A DNA stretch of 64,000 nt. Origin: MADRE3 sp963718195 (GTDB lineage: Bacteria > Desulfobacterota > Desulfobulbia > Desulfobulbales > Desulfocapsaceae). The position numbers were made by a program, and so were the translations under genes. The stretch is taken from assembly GCA_963718195.1 (NCBI GenBank), contig CAVQYQ010000005.1:1-64000 (forward strand). Reading direction: 5' to 3'. The stretch's first letter is position 1, and every line of letters starts with the position of its first letter. Of this stretch, positions 46,942 to 56,122 are shown one piece after another. The notes beneath the pieces are model-generated. The model had not been told where the DNA came from and did no database searches. It was given only the letters and a program-made list of their open reading frames with translations.

Positions 46942-48965
46942 TGTCTGAAAATAACCCCTTTACATTAGAGAGCCCGTTTTCACCCTCCGGTGATCAACCG
47001 AGTGCTATTAAACAACTCTCAGGAGGTATTGAGACCGGCATTAATAGCCAGATCCTCCTCGGCGTGACGGGGTCAGGAAAAACATTTACCATGGCAGGTG
47101 TGGTTGAGCAGGTCCAGCGCCCGACCCTGGTAATCGCACCAAACAAAACCCTGGCTGCGCAACTCTTTTCAGAGTTCAAAGAGCTGTTTCCCCAGAACTC
47201 AGTTGAATATTTCGTTTCGTACTACGACTACTACCAACCGGAAGCATATATCCCCCAGTCGGATACCTACATAGAAAAAGATTCTTCAATTAACGATGCC
47301 ATCGATAAAATGCGTCACTCCGCAACCCGGGCACTTTTGACACGCCGGGACGTATTGATCGTTGCGTCTGTGTCCTGTATCTATGGACTCGGCTCCCCGG
47401 ATGAATATCGCAACATGCATCTCTTCCTGAAGACAGGAGAGGACAACAGTCCGGAAGAGGTTCAGCGGCGGCTTGTTTTTATGCAGTATGAGCGAAACGA
47501 TATCTCATTTCATCGATCGACGTTCAGGGTGAGAGGGGATGTGATTGATATTTTCCCCGTCCATGAAGAAGAAAAGGCAATACGGGTGGAGTATTTTGGT
47601 GATACAATCGAATCCATAACGGTTATTGACCCGCTTCGCGGTGTTGTCCTTGAACGGTTGGAAGAGTATACAGTCTTCCCCGGGTCGCATTTTGTTACCT
47701 CCAGAGAACGGATGCAGATCGCCATTCGCACCATACAGGAAGAACTCAAACTGCGACTTGCGCATCTGCACAAGGAGAACCGGCTGGTCGAGGCCCAGCG
47801 GTTGGAACAGCGTACCATGTTTGATCTGGAAATGATGCAGGAGCTTGGATATTGCAACGGCATCGAGAATTACAGTCGCCACCTGACCGGTAAATCAGAG
47901 GGAGTACCTCCTCCCAACCTCCTTGACTATTTTCCGGAAGACTACCTCCTTTTCATCGATGAAAGTCATATCGGTATTCCACAGTTGAACGGGATGTACA
48001 ATGGCGACCGGTCTCGCAAAGAAACGCTGGTAAACTACGGTTTCAGGCTGCCTTCGGCCCTTGACAACCGCCCGCTCCGTTTTGAGGAATTTCGCAACAG
48101 GATAAACCAGGTGGTTTATGTTTCTGCAACCCCGGGTCCCTACGAGCTGGAGCAGGTGGAGGGAAGGATTGTTGAGCAGGTGATCAGGCCGACCGGGTTG
48201 ATTGATCCGCGCATAGATGTTCGACCGGCAACAACCCAGGTTGATGATCTCCTGCATGAAATAAGGATCCGGACAGCAAGAGATGAAGCCGTTCTGGTCA
48301 CAACACTGACAAAACGAATGGCAGAGGATTTGACCGATTATTATGAAAAACTCGAGGTCAAGGTGCGGTATTTGCATTCTGATATCAAGACCCTTGAACG
48401 GGTGGAACTGATTCGTGATCTGCGCAATGGCGAGTTTAACGTCCTTATTGGTATCAATCTGTTGCGGGAAGGTCTTGATATCCCTGAGGTCTCGCTTGTC
48501 GCAATTCTTGATGCAGACAAGGAGGGTTTTCTGCGTTCGGAACGATCCCTGATCCAAACCTGTGGGCGTGCTGCACGAAATGCAGATGGCACGGTGATCA
48601 TGTATGCAGACAGTGTCACCGGCTCCATGCAGAGAACCATAGAAGAGACAGAACGTCGGCGGGCCTTGCAGCAGCAATACAACCTGGATCATAATATTGT
48701 ACCGCAAACGATTATTTCAACGGTCAAGGACACCATTCACCAGTACCTGAAAGACGCCGGATATGATACTGGAGACGGCCGACAGGCATCTCTGCAGGCG
48801 GCAGAGGAACAGCTGTTCTATGGTTCGGTGAAAGAATTACATAAAGAGATAGCAGGTCTTGAGAAAAAGATGCATGATGCGGCCAGAGAGCTCGCCTTTG
48901 AAGAGGCAGCACAATTGAGGGATCGCATCAAGGTTCTCAGAAAACTGGAGATTGAGATCGGGTGA
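46941..48965 (+). CDS. uvrB: Excinuclease ABC subunit B
   Basis: An intact 674-residue UvrB. Walker A GVTGSGKTFT, the beta-hairpin region YYDYYQPEAYIPQSDTYIEK that probes DNA damage, LLFIDESHIGIPQ (Walker B), helicase motifs V-VI (LLREGLDIPEVSLVAILDAD, QTCGRAARNADGTVIMYAD) and a C-terminal UVR domain (LEKKMHDAARELAFEEAA) that binds UvrC. Nucleotide excision repair. Overlaps rnhA by one base. Confidence 0.98.
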   Translation: MSENNPFTLESPFSPSGDQPSAIKQLSGGIETGINSQILLGVTGSGKTFTMAGVVEQVQRPTLVIAPNKTLAAQLFSEFKELFPQNSVEYFVSYYDYYQPEAYIPQSDTYIEKDSSINDAIDKMRHSATRALLTRRDVLIVASVSCIYGLGSPDEYRNMHLFLKTGEDNSPEEVQRRLVFMQYERNDISFHRSTFRVRGDVIDIFPVHEEEKAIRVEYFGDTIESITVIDPLRGVVLERLEEYTVFPGSHFVTSRERMQIAIRTIQEELKLRLAHLHKENRLVEAQRLEQRTMFDLEMMQELGYCNGIENYSRHLTGKSEGVPPPNLLDYFPEDYLLFIDESHIGIPQLNGMYNGDRSRKETLVNYGFRLPSALDNRPLRFEEFRNRINQVVYVSATPGPYELEQVEGRIVEQVIRPTGLIDPRIDVRPATTQVDDLLHEIRIRTARDEAVLVTTLTKRMAEDLTDYYEKLEVKVRYLHSDIKTLERVELIRDLRNGEFNVLIGINLLREGLDIPEVSLVAILDADKEGFLRSERSLIQTCGRAARNADGTVIMYADSVTGSMQRTIEETERRRALQQQYNLDHNIVPQTIISTVKDTIHQYLKDAGYDTGDGRQASLQAAEEQLFYGSVKELHKEIAGLEKKMHDAARELAFEEAAQLRDRIKVLRKLEIEIG

Positions 48966-48972
48966 AAAAAGT

Positions 48973-49632
48973 ATGATGAAACAGGTCTTGATTGGTATCG
49001 TGTCATTCCTCGTAGCCTGGTTTCTCAGGATATGGTTTGCGACCTGCAGGATTACAGTACACGGCTCAGAATTCAGAACGATGATGGATGAGCAGAGCAA
49101 GGCTGTCATTGCAATATTCTGGCATTATTCCCTGGTCTATGTTTTTTATCATTTACGGACAGACTCTGCTGCGGTTCTTGTCAGCGCCAGTGATGACGGC
49201 GACTACATTGCAGCCCTTGCGAAAAATCTTAATTTTAATGCGGTTCGGGGGTCAAGAAACAGAAGGGGAATGCGAGCCTTGAAGGAGTTGATCGACTGTT
49301 TGAAACGTGGTGAACACGTGGGCATCGTTGCAGATGGTTCGCAGGGGCCACCGCTTGTCGTGCAGGCTGGAGCAATTCTGATGGCCTCCCGCACGGGTTC
49401 TCCCATATTACCGCTCACCTGGGCCGCTTCCCATTATTTTTCTTTCCGTTCATGGGATCGGACAGCTCTGCCCCTGCCATTTTCACACATCCATTTCTGT
49501 TATGGAGAGCCATTCACCGTACCGACTGACCTGGATGGCGATGACATTGAGCGATACCGCAAGGAGCTTGAAATCCAGATGAACGATCTCTATCACCAGG
49601 CATGGTCTCTGTATGACAAGGAAGAACACTGA
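48973..49632 (+). CDS. DUF374-type lysophospholipid acyltransferase
   Basis: 219 residues from ATG 48973. An N-terminal helix (MKQVLIGIVSFLVAWFL) precedes a PlsC-like fold with FWHYSLVY (H..) and VADGSQGPP, the DUF374 signature, and RTGSPILPLTWAA. Probably acylates lipid A precursor or lysophospholipid in the inner membrane. An in-frame TTG at 48952 is less likely as a start. Ends by overlapping the cobyrinate synthase ORF. Confidence 0.88.
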   Translation: MMKQVLIGIVSFLVAWFLRIWFATCRITVHGSEFRTMMDEQSKAVIAIFWHYSLVYVFYHLRTDSAAVLVSASDDGDYIAALAKNLNFNAVRGSRNRRGMRALKELIDCLKRGEHVGIVADGSQGPPLVVQAGAILMASRTGSPILPLTWAASHYFSFRSWDRTALPLPFSHIHFCYGEPFTVPTDLDGDDIERYRKELEIQMNDLYHQAWSLYDKEEH

Positions 49633-49633
49633 G

Positions 49634-51064
49634 ATGGTCAATTCAAAAGGGATAGTCATCGCAGGGCTTGCAGGTGGATCCGGCAAAAGCGTTGTTTCTG
49701 TCGGCCTGGCAGCACTCTGGCGCCGGAGCGGGAAAATAGTTGCACCGTTTAAAAAAGGACCTGACTATATAGATGCCGGATGGCTACAGTGTGCAGCAGC
49801 ACGAAATTGTTATAATCTCGACCCCTACCTGGTTTCTGAAGAGCTGATCACGACATCCTTTTTACAGCGCTCCCGGGGAGCTGATATCAGCCTGGTTGAG
49901 GGAAACAGGGGACTCTATGACGGTGTTACCTCGCACGGCGGCTACTCAACGGCTGAGCTGTCAATCATGTTACAATTACCGGTGGTACTGGTGGTGAACT
50001 GCAGCAAGACCACCCGAACGGTAGCGGCACTGGTCCTGGGGTGCATGATGCTTGATGAACGGGTCACGATTGCCGGCGTTATCCTCAATAATGTTGCAAC
50101 TGAGCGGCAACGCAGGATTATATCTGAAGCAGTCGAGCATTATTGCACTATTCCTGTCGTTGGCTCGGTTCCCCGAATGAAGCGGGATATCTTTCCGATG
50201 AGGCATCTGGGCATGGTTCCGCATCAGGAATACCAGGGCAGCGACGCAGCTGTCAGTTTTCTTGCTCAAACCATGCAGGAGCATATTGATATTCAAAGGG
50301 TAGAGGGTTTGATGGGTGAGGTGAGAGATCTCGATGTACGCTCCTCTATCAACCTGTTGGAAAAGCCTGAAGAGCGTTCAGTCAGGATCGGTATCCTGCA
50401 GGATGCAGCGTTTCAATTTTATTATTCTGAGAACCTTGAAGCACTGGAAAGGTGCGGGGCAGAGCTTGTTGCCGTTAATGCCATCAGAGACACTACGTTG
50501 GCAGAGATAGACGGTCTCTATATCGGCGGTGGTTTTCCAGAGACCAGTGCCCGTGAACTTGCGGCCAATGAACCGTTCAGACGATCTGTCAGGGAGGCGG
50601 CTGAACAGGGCTTGCCGATATATGCGGAGTGCGGCGGATTGATCTACCTGGGAGCTTCAATACTGATTGATGCAGTTGAATATCCTCTTGTAAATGTTTT
50701 TCCCGTTCGCTATGGCATGTCAAACAAACCCCAGGCTCATGGATACTCGGTATTTAACGTTGAGCGGGAAAATCCATTCTACCCTGTCGGGTCCACCATA
50801 AAAGGACATGAATTCCGCTATTCAAAGATTATTGAATGGCAGGGGACATCGACGGACCTGGTCTTTGCAATGACCCGAGGAACCGGGTTTATGGACGGTC
50901 GGGATGGCTTGACATACAAGAATGTTCTCGCCCTCTACACTCATGTCCATGCAGAGGGCACGCCATTATGGGCGGCTGCACTGATTGAGAAATGCCGGAA
51001 TTATCGTTGTTCCTCAGGTAAAGAGCTCAATGCACCGAAGCCTGGGTTGTCCCCATCACCTTGA
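49634..51064 (+). CDS. cobB: Cobyrinate a,c-diamide synthase
   Basis: About 476 residues. Start ATG 49634 is preferred because AAGGAAG lies nine bases upstream. The N-terminal P-loop IAGLAGGSGKSVVSV and the C-terminal glutamine amidotransferase region with IYAECGGLIYLG (catalytic Cys) and GGGFPETSARELA are typical. Amidates cobyrinic acid using glutamine and ATP in corrinoid synthesis. No other cobalamin genes are seen here. Confidence 0.93.
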   Translation: MVNSKGIVIAGLAGGSGKSVVSVGLAALWRRSGKIVAPFKKGPDYIDAGWLQCAAARNCYNLDPYLVSEELITTSFLQRSRGADISLVEGNRGLYDGVTSHGGYSTAELSIMLQLPVVLVVNCSKTTRTVAALVLGCMMLDERVTIAGVILNNVATERQRRIISEAVEHYCTIPVVGSVPRMKRDIFPMRHLGMVPHQEYQGSDAAVSFLAQTMQEHIDIQRVEGLMGEVRDLDVRSSINLLEKPEERSVRIGILQDAAFQFYYSENLEALERCGAELVAVNAIRDTTLAEIDGLYIGGGFPETSARELAANEPFRRSVREAAEQGLPIYAECGGLIYLGASILIDAVEYPLVNVFPVRYGMSNKPQAHGYSVFNVERENPFYPVGSTIKGHEFRYSKIIEWQGTSTDLVFAMTRGTGFMDGRDGLTYKNVLALYTHVHAEGTPLWAAALIEKCRNYRCSSGKELNAPKPGLSPSP

Positions 51065-51380
51065 TTGAGATCCTGTCCTTCTCGTCGTGCGATGGTTCAG
51101 GTTCCTTCCAGAAAATAAACTGTTCGAGTATGCGCGCGAACGCGCCACCATCGTCTTTGCATTTACTGCAGATACTCTCTGCGTTATCACGATACATGAT
51201 AATTTTGGAGGCGGGTTCACCTTCTTTGCTCACCGCAGCCATTTTGCGGCAGCCACAATCAAGCCTGATGACCACGACACCTATGCCGTCGGGACTCCCT
51301 TCAAGGATTCCCTCGACCATTGCCCGTTCCCGTTTTTCCAGTAATGCTTCGTTGATATTTTGTTTTGTCTTTTTTGACAT
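51027..51380 (-). CDS. Hypothetical cysteine-containing protein, 117 aa
   Basis: Minus-strand ORF converging with, and overlapping by 38 bases, the cobB end. A Cys-containing middle (LDCGC, ICSKCKDDGG) suggests a metal site. The sequence is lysine/glutamate-rich with regular helices. The length and composition look like a real small protein; no family is recognised. Confidence 0.6.
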   Translation of the reverse strand: MSKKTKQNINEALLEKRERAMVEGILEGSPDGIGVVVIRLDCGCRKMAAVSKEGEPASKIIMYRDNAESICSKCKDDGGAFARILEQFIFWKEPEPSHDEKDRISIKVMGTTQASVH

Positions 51381-51684
51381 GATTACCTTCCAGTAGACAT
51401 TAATGAGATTTTAAGTTGCCAGCAGTTCTGATGAGGCTACATAGTAATGCCGAAAAAGAAGATCGCAATCCACCATGACGAAATCTGTGACCAGATGAAG
51501 GTCGGCGGAATAATTTTTACGTGCAATTTATCATCCGGTGTGCTTAATCTCTTTTGTGGTACATTTTTATTCAGGGTAAAAAAGAAAAGTCACAAGTACA
51601 ATGTGGTATCTTCTTTTTCACTTGACAAAAAATTGGTGGTACATTATTGGATATTTACACGAAACGATTGGTTTTAGTGTTTAT

Positions 51685-51714
51685 TTGCTAGGCTGGCTAA
51701 CTATCTGTGATAAT
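51685..51714 (+). promoter_or_regulatory. Promoter of the FdIII-like ferredoxin
   Basis: Extended -10 TG-T-GATAAT (GATAAT at 51709-51714) with TTGCTA 18 bases upstream. It ends 33 bases before the ferredoxin ATG, which follows a strong GGAGGTG. The gap 51381-51747 shows no convincing gene. Confidence 0.5.
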
Positions 51715-51747
51715 TAGCTTATTTATTTTCATGTATGGAGGTGTGTA

Positions 51748-51933
51748 ATGTTTGAAGTACTCGTAGACAAAGACAAATGTACTGGCGATGAAGAATGTGT
51801 AGCAGCTTGTCCCGCGCAGGTTTTTGAGATGGTAGACGGTAAAGCTGATCCCGTTGAAGCTGATGAGTGCCTTGGCTGTGAAACATGTGTTGAAGTTTGT
51901 CCAGAAGGTGCCATTACTATAAACGAAATGTAA
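51748..51933 (+). CDS. D. africanus FdIII-like ferredoxin
   Basis: 61 residues with two cluster sites. Site 1 is CTGDEECVAACP: Cys11, Asp14, Cys17, Cys21, where Asp replaces the second Cys. Site 2 is CLGCETCVEVCP, with all four Cys. The Asp at position 14 matches D. africanus ferredoxin III, whose site holds an interconvertible [3Fe-4S]/[4Fe-4S] cluster. A low-potential electron carrier. Strong ribosome binding site and its own terminator: likely highly expressed. Confidence 0.92.
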   Translation: MFEVLVDKDKCTGDEECVAACPAQVFEMVDGKADPVEADECLGCETCVEVCPEGAITINEM

Positions 51934-51959
51934 TTCGTCGAAGTATATTGCTTCTGTTT

Positions 51960-51996
51960 AAGCCCATCCCCCTTACCGGGGCGATGGGCTTATCTA
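51960..51996 (+). terminator. Intrinsic terminator after ferredoxin
   Basis: 9-bp outer stem (51960-51968 with 51983-51991) with an inner GC pairing, followed by a short T-rich run. Confidence 0.75.
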
Positions 51997-52018
51997 TTTG
52001 AGTCATTCGGGATTATCA

Positions 52019-52459
52019 ATGGTGAAAACCACCAGGAAGTTTAAACCGGGTGTGGCTCGCAAAGTCCATATTTTCAGTGCCGCGTTGCTGTGGACGTTGA
52101 TCGGCGGTCTGCTCCTCTATCGTGGTATAGGGTATCTCAGCCAGGGGGAAGCGTTCTGGCTGGTTCTTCCCGGAATAGCAGCGGGAACCATAAAATCATA
52201 TTTCATACTGGATCGATCAGCACGCAGCGGACTTGATCGGATCAGAAATTTTTCAGATAATACCTGCATCGGGGCTGTATATTCATGGAAGACCTGGCTG
52301 GTTGTTTTGGCGATGATGGTGTTTGGGATGTTGTTGAGAAATCTCTCTCTTCCCCTTCTCATTATCGGGACGATCTGTGTTTCAATCGGCTGGTCCTTGA
52401 TGTTTTCGAGCAGACACGCCTGGAAGGAGTGGGCTAACTGGAAAGCAGAGCAAAAGTAA
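52019..52459 (+). CDS. Small polytopic membrane protein of unknown function
   Basis: 146 residues from ATG 52019, with three to four hydrophobic helices (AALLWTLIGGLLLYRGIGY, WLVVLAMMVFGMLLRNLSL, LLIIGTICVSIGWSLMF). No recognised family. Its stop is two bases before the alanine racemase start, so the two are cotranscribed. Confidence 0.7.
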   Translation: MVKTTRKFKPGVARKVHIFSAALLWTLIGGLLLYRGIGYLSQGEAFWLVLPGIAAGTIKSYFILDRSARSGLDRIRNFSDNTCIGAVYSWKTWLVVLAMMVFGMLLRNLSLPLLIIGTICVSIGWSLMFSSRHAWKEWANWKAEQK

Positions 52460-52461
52460 TC

Positions 52462-53586
52462 ATGACTATTTCTTTTTTTAACAAGGTTGTAATACAGACT
52501 GAACTTCTTCAGGATAATTTTCGTCTGCTTGATGAATTAACCGGCCCACAGACTGACATCATGGCCATGGTGAAAAGTGATGCTTATGGTCATGGGCTCG
52601 AGGTTTCTGCCGCAGCTTTTGCAAAGGGCGGTTGCCAGAAATTTGGTGTCGCGGAGATTGGCGAAGGTATAGCCCTGCGAAATAGCGGCTGTTCTGGCGA
52701 TATTCTTGTTTTTTTAGGCTTTGATTCTCGATATGTTGACGATTTTTTTAGTCACGATCTAACCCCTGTATTATTTACAAGAGAAGATATAACCTCCATA
52801 GCGTCTCTTGCGCAGCAGAAAGACAAAATAATTCCAATATACCTTAAATTTGATTGCGGCATGAGCAGGCTCGGCTTTAAACCGCATGAGGCCCCGGAGT
52901 TGTTTTCACTTATAGATGGCTACAGCCAAGTAAAGCTGGCGGGTATCATCAACCACTTTCCCTGCTCAGACGATAGACGATCACGGAGCAGCCATGATAT
53001 CTACCGTCTCTTTTCACAAATTGTCGAGACCACGAACGGTACGAAGATACCAGCTGTGTCAGCCTGCAATTCCGGAGGTATCCTCTATTTTCCTGAAGCG
53101 CACGGTGAACTGGTGCGGGCCGGGATTTCACTTTACGGTTATTGTCCGGATGGAGAGGAGGGCAGGGACACCCAAGTCGGCCTAAAGTTGAAACCGGCAA
53201 TGAGCTTTGTATCACGTGTACTGCAGATCAATGAGGTTTCGCGGGGGGCCGGGATCAGCTACGGCCATACCTATATTGCTGAATATGACATGAAACTTGC
53301 GGTACTCCCTGTCGGGTACAGCAACGGATACCCAAGGGCTGTCTCGAACCGGGCTGAGGTTCTCATAAACGGAAAACGGGCACCGATCCGGGGCAGGGTC
53401 TGTATGAATCTCTGCATGGCAGATGTGACAGCTATTAACGATGTGAATGTTGGCGATGAGGTCGTCCTGCTCGGGTCACAGGGAAACCAAAACATAGATG
53501 CAGATGAGATTGCACGCTGGAGTAATACGATCAGCTATGAGATCCTCTGTTCACTTGGAAACAACAACCAGAGAGTTTTTGTATAA
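52462..53586 (+). CDS. alr: Alanine racemase
   Basis: 374 residues. The PLP lysine is Lys38 in MVKSDAYGHG; the second catalytic residue is the Tyr of GAGISYGHTY; RAGISLYGY and RGRVCMNL complete the dimer contacts. Converts L- to D-alanine for peptidoglycan. Five bases before argS. Confidence 0.95.
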   Translation: MTISFFNKVVIQTELLQDNFRLLDELTGPQTDIMAMVKSDAYGHGLEVSAAAFAKGGCQKFGVAEIGEGIALRNSGCSGDILVFLGFDSRYVDDFFSHDLTPVLFTREDITSIASLAQQKDKIIPIYLKFDCGMSRLGFKPHEAPELFSLIDGYSQVKLAGIINHFPCSDDRRSRSSHDIYRLFSQIVETTNGTKIPAVSACNSGGILYFPEAHGELVRAGISLYGYCPDGEEGRDTQVGLKLKPAMSFVSRVLQINEVSRGAGISYGHTYIAEYDMKLAVLPVGYSNGYPRAVSNRAEVLINGKRAPIRGRVCMNLCMADVTAINDVNVGDEVVLLGSQGNQNIDADEIARWSNTISYEILCSLGNNNQRVFV

Positions 53587-53590
53587 GATT

Positions 53591-55250
53591 ATGATTCGAT
53601 CCGCTTTGAAAGAGATAATAGATGATTGTTTTAACCAGGGAGTGAGCGAAGGTGCCTGGTCTGAGCATGGCCGTGGCAAATATACCGTTGAGGTCCCAAA
53701 GCATCAGAATCAGGGTGATTTCTCTACCAATATTGCCTTGGTCGTGGCGGGCATTGAAAAGCGGAACCCTCGGGAGATTGCCTCACAATTGGTTTCCAGG
53801 CTCAAGAAGAAAGATGACCTTATTGCCCATCTCGATATTGCCGGGCCAGGTTTTGTAAATATAACGATTCAAAAGAGCAGGTGGCAAAAACTGCTCGAAG
53901 TAATCGAACGATCGGCGGATCAATTTGGCAGATCGGCATTTGGCAAAGGCAGGAAGGTGATGGTTGAATTTGTCAGTGCCAACCCGACCGGACCTCTGTC
54001 AGTCGGTCACGGCCGTCAGGCGATACTCGGCGACTCCATAGCAAGACTGCTTGAGGCTACCGGACATGATGTCTATAGAGAGTATTACTACAACAATGCA
54101 GGACGCCAGATGCGGGTGCTTGGTGAATCGGTCAGGGCTCGGTATCTCGAAATTTGCGGGGTGAGTGCAGCCTTTCCTGAAGATGGCTACCAGGGAGATT
54201 ACATAATCGAGATTGCCCGCTCTCTTGCCGGTGACGTTGGAGATACACTTATTGATTCTTCCGACCTGGCTCCGTTTACCGCAAAAGCCGAGGAGGAGAT
54301 CTTCAAAAATATTTCTTCAACGCTTGAGAGGATGGGAATTGTTTTTGATAATTATTACAATGAGCGGTCTCTTTATGATGACGGCCACATAGACTCGGTC
54401 GTCAGCGAATTGAGGCAAAAAGGTTTCGTCTACGAAAAGGATGATGCAACCTGGTTTAAGACCACTGCCTTTGGTCAGGAACAGGACCGGGTCATCATCA
54501 AGTCAACAGGAGAGCCTACCTATCGATTGCCCGATATTGCCTATCACAGGGAAAAATTCAGACGGGATTTTGACTGGCTTATCGATATTTTCGGGTCTGA
54601 CCATATTGCCACGGTGCCTGACGTGATGGCCGGAGTAACGGCACTTGGCTACGACTCCTCCAAAGTGACGGTCGTCCTGCATCAGTTTGTCACCCTGATG
54701 CGTGATGGCAAGCAGGTGAAGATGTCAACCCGCAAGGCAACCTTTATAACCGTCGATGAACTGCTGGACGAAGTAGGTGCCGATGTTGCCCGGTTTTTCT
54801 TTATGATGCGCAAGCCGGACAGCCAGCTCGAATTTGATCTCGACCTGGCGACCAAGGAAAGTCAGGAAAACCCGGTATATTATGTACAGTACGGTCACGC
54901 AAGACTCTGTTCTATTCTCCGTCAGGCAGCTGAAAAAGGTGTTGATCCGCTTGAAATTTGAGCAGATAAATAGTGACCTGCTCACGGAAGATGAGGAGAT
55001 AGCGTTGCTCAAATTAATGGCTACCTTTCCAGCTGTGATAGAAAATGCGGCTCGTGATCTCGCTCCGCATCGCGTTATTTTCTACCTCATGGAACTTGCC
55101 GGCCATTTTCATAGCTATTATAACAAGCACAAGGTAATTACAGAGGATAGCGATTTGACCCAGGCGCGACTCTGTCTCGTTGAGGCGCTGCGAGTTGTTT
55201 TTGGTAATGGATTGAAAATTGTCGGGCTGAACGCCCCTGAAAAAATGTAG
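53591..55250 (+). CDS. argS: Arginyl-tRNA synthetase (apparent frameshift)
   Basis: About 553 residues corrected. A class I synthetase: SANPTGPLSVGHGRQ holds the HIGH motif (HxGH at about 137-140), VKMSTRKA is the KMSKS equivalent. The frame is interrupted near 54948, where one extra base turns LKFEQ into a premature stop. The anticodon-binding domain continues in another frame (LLKLMATFPAVIENAARD, GHFHSYYNKHKVI) to 55250. Because argS is normally essential, this is probably a sequence error. ATG 53591 is five bases after alr. Confidence 0.93.
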
Positions 55251-55254
55251 CGCG

Positions 55255-55491
55255 ATGGGTGCACAGAAACGTCGACCAGCTCAGGTAAAATTTGAATTGA
55301 CCCGCAGCGGTATTGGTGGTATTGCCATCGTCTGTTTCTGTATTTTCCTCTGGATGTTTTTGCTTGGCGTGTGGGCGGGACAATCCCTGCTTCGACCTTC
55401 AAAACCAATCACCGCAGAATTTGATGCCGGGACGGTGAAACATGAAGAGCCCGTCGTTCATCTTGAGGCCCAGAAAAAAAAGAAACCTTGA
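55255..55491 (+). CDS. Short single-pass membrane protein (SPOR-protein remnant?)
   Basis: 78 residues: a basic start, one helix (GIAIVCFCIFLWMFLLGVWAG) and a Lys-rich tail. It resembles the N-terminal part of SPOR-domain proteins often found after argS in related bacteria, but no SPOR domain follows. Four bases after argS, so in the operon. Confidence 0.65.
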   Translation: MGAQKRRPAQVKFELTRSGIGGIAIVCFCIFLWMFLLGVWAGQSLLRPSKPITAEFDAGTVKHEEPVVHLEAQKKKKP

Positions 55492-55542
55492 AGCTGCACA
55501 TGATCTAGTACATGTAAGATCATGTTATAGCGATATTATATT

Positions 55543-56010
55543 ATGATCAGAAAAGCACGGATGGAGGACGTGAGACAGATTCACTCCCTCCTTCAACACT
55601 ATTCAGAAAAAAAATTGCTGCTCGGTAGATCGATAAGTTCTCTTTATGATCACCTGCGTGATTTCATTGTCCATGATCACGAGGACGGCACCATATCAGG
55701 GGTGTGTTCCCTGCATATCTGCTGGGAAAACCTCGCGGAAATCAGGTCGCTTGCTGTCGATGAAGCGGTTCATGGCAGTGGAATTGGAGGCACTCTGGTG
55801 CAGTCCTGTCTGGTTGAAGCTGCTGAATACGGGATTACACGCATATTTACATTGACGTATCAACCAGAATTTTTCAGAAAGCAGGGGTTTTATGATATCG
55901 ACAAGAAGGAACTTCCCCACAAAATCTGGTCAGACTGTATTAACTGTACCATGTTTCCCGACTGTGATGAGGAAGCGCTGATGTATGAGGCTCCTGGCAG
56001 TATTGACTGA
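55543..56010 (+). CDS. ArgA-like N-acetyltransferase
   Basis: 155-residue GNAT protein: IRKARMEDVRQIHSLL start, AEIRSLAVDEAVHGSGIGG (motif A) and QPEFFRKQGFYDIDKKELPH, the pattern of short N-acetylglutamate synthases. The C-terminus has Cys-x2-Cys-like DCINCTMFPDC. Likely makes N-acetylglutamate for arginine synthesis; argJ at the window's right edge would cooperate. Confidence 0.85.
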   Translation: MIRKARMEDVRQIHSLLQHYSEKKLLLGRSISSLYDHLRDFIVHDHEDGTISGVCSLHICWENLAEIRSLAVDEAVHGSGIGGTLVQSCLVEAAEYGITRIFTLTYQPEFFRKQGFYDIDKKELPHKIWSDCINCTMFPDCDEEALMYEAPGSID

Positions 56011-56122
56011 CATGAGCTTTCTCTGATATTTTACCCTGGTACAGTTGAACATTATGGTGATCATGCTTACTGTGCGCAGCGTTATATGTCTTTAATCTTC
56101 CACCTAAAATATAGATGATATC

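Noticed and set aside
47895..48707. 270-codon minus-strand ORF
   Set aside because: Antisense to uvrB with no recognisable domain.
51447..51677. 76-codon plus-strand ORF before the ferredoxin
   Set aside because: No convincing ribosome binding site; the second half looks random and overlaps the promoter region.
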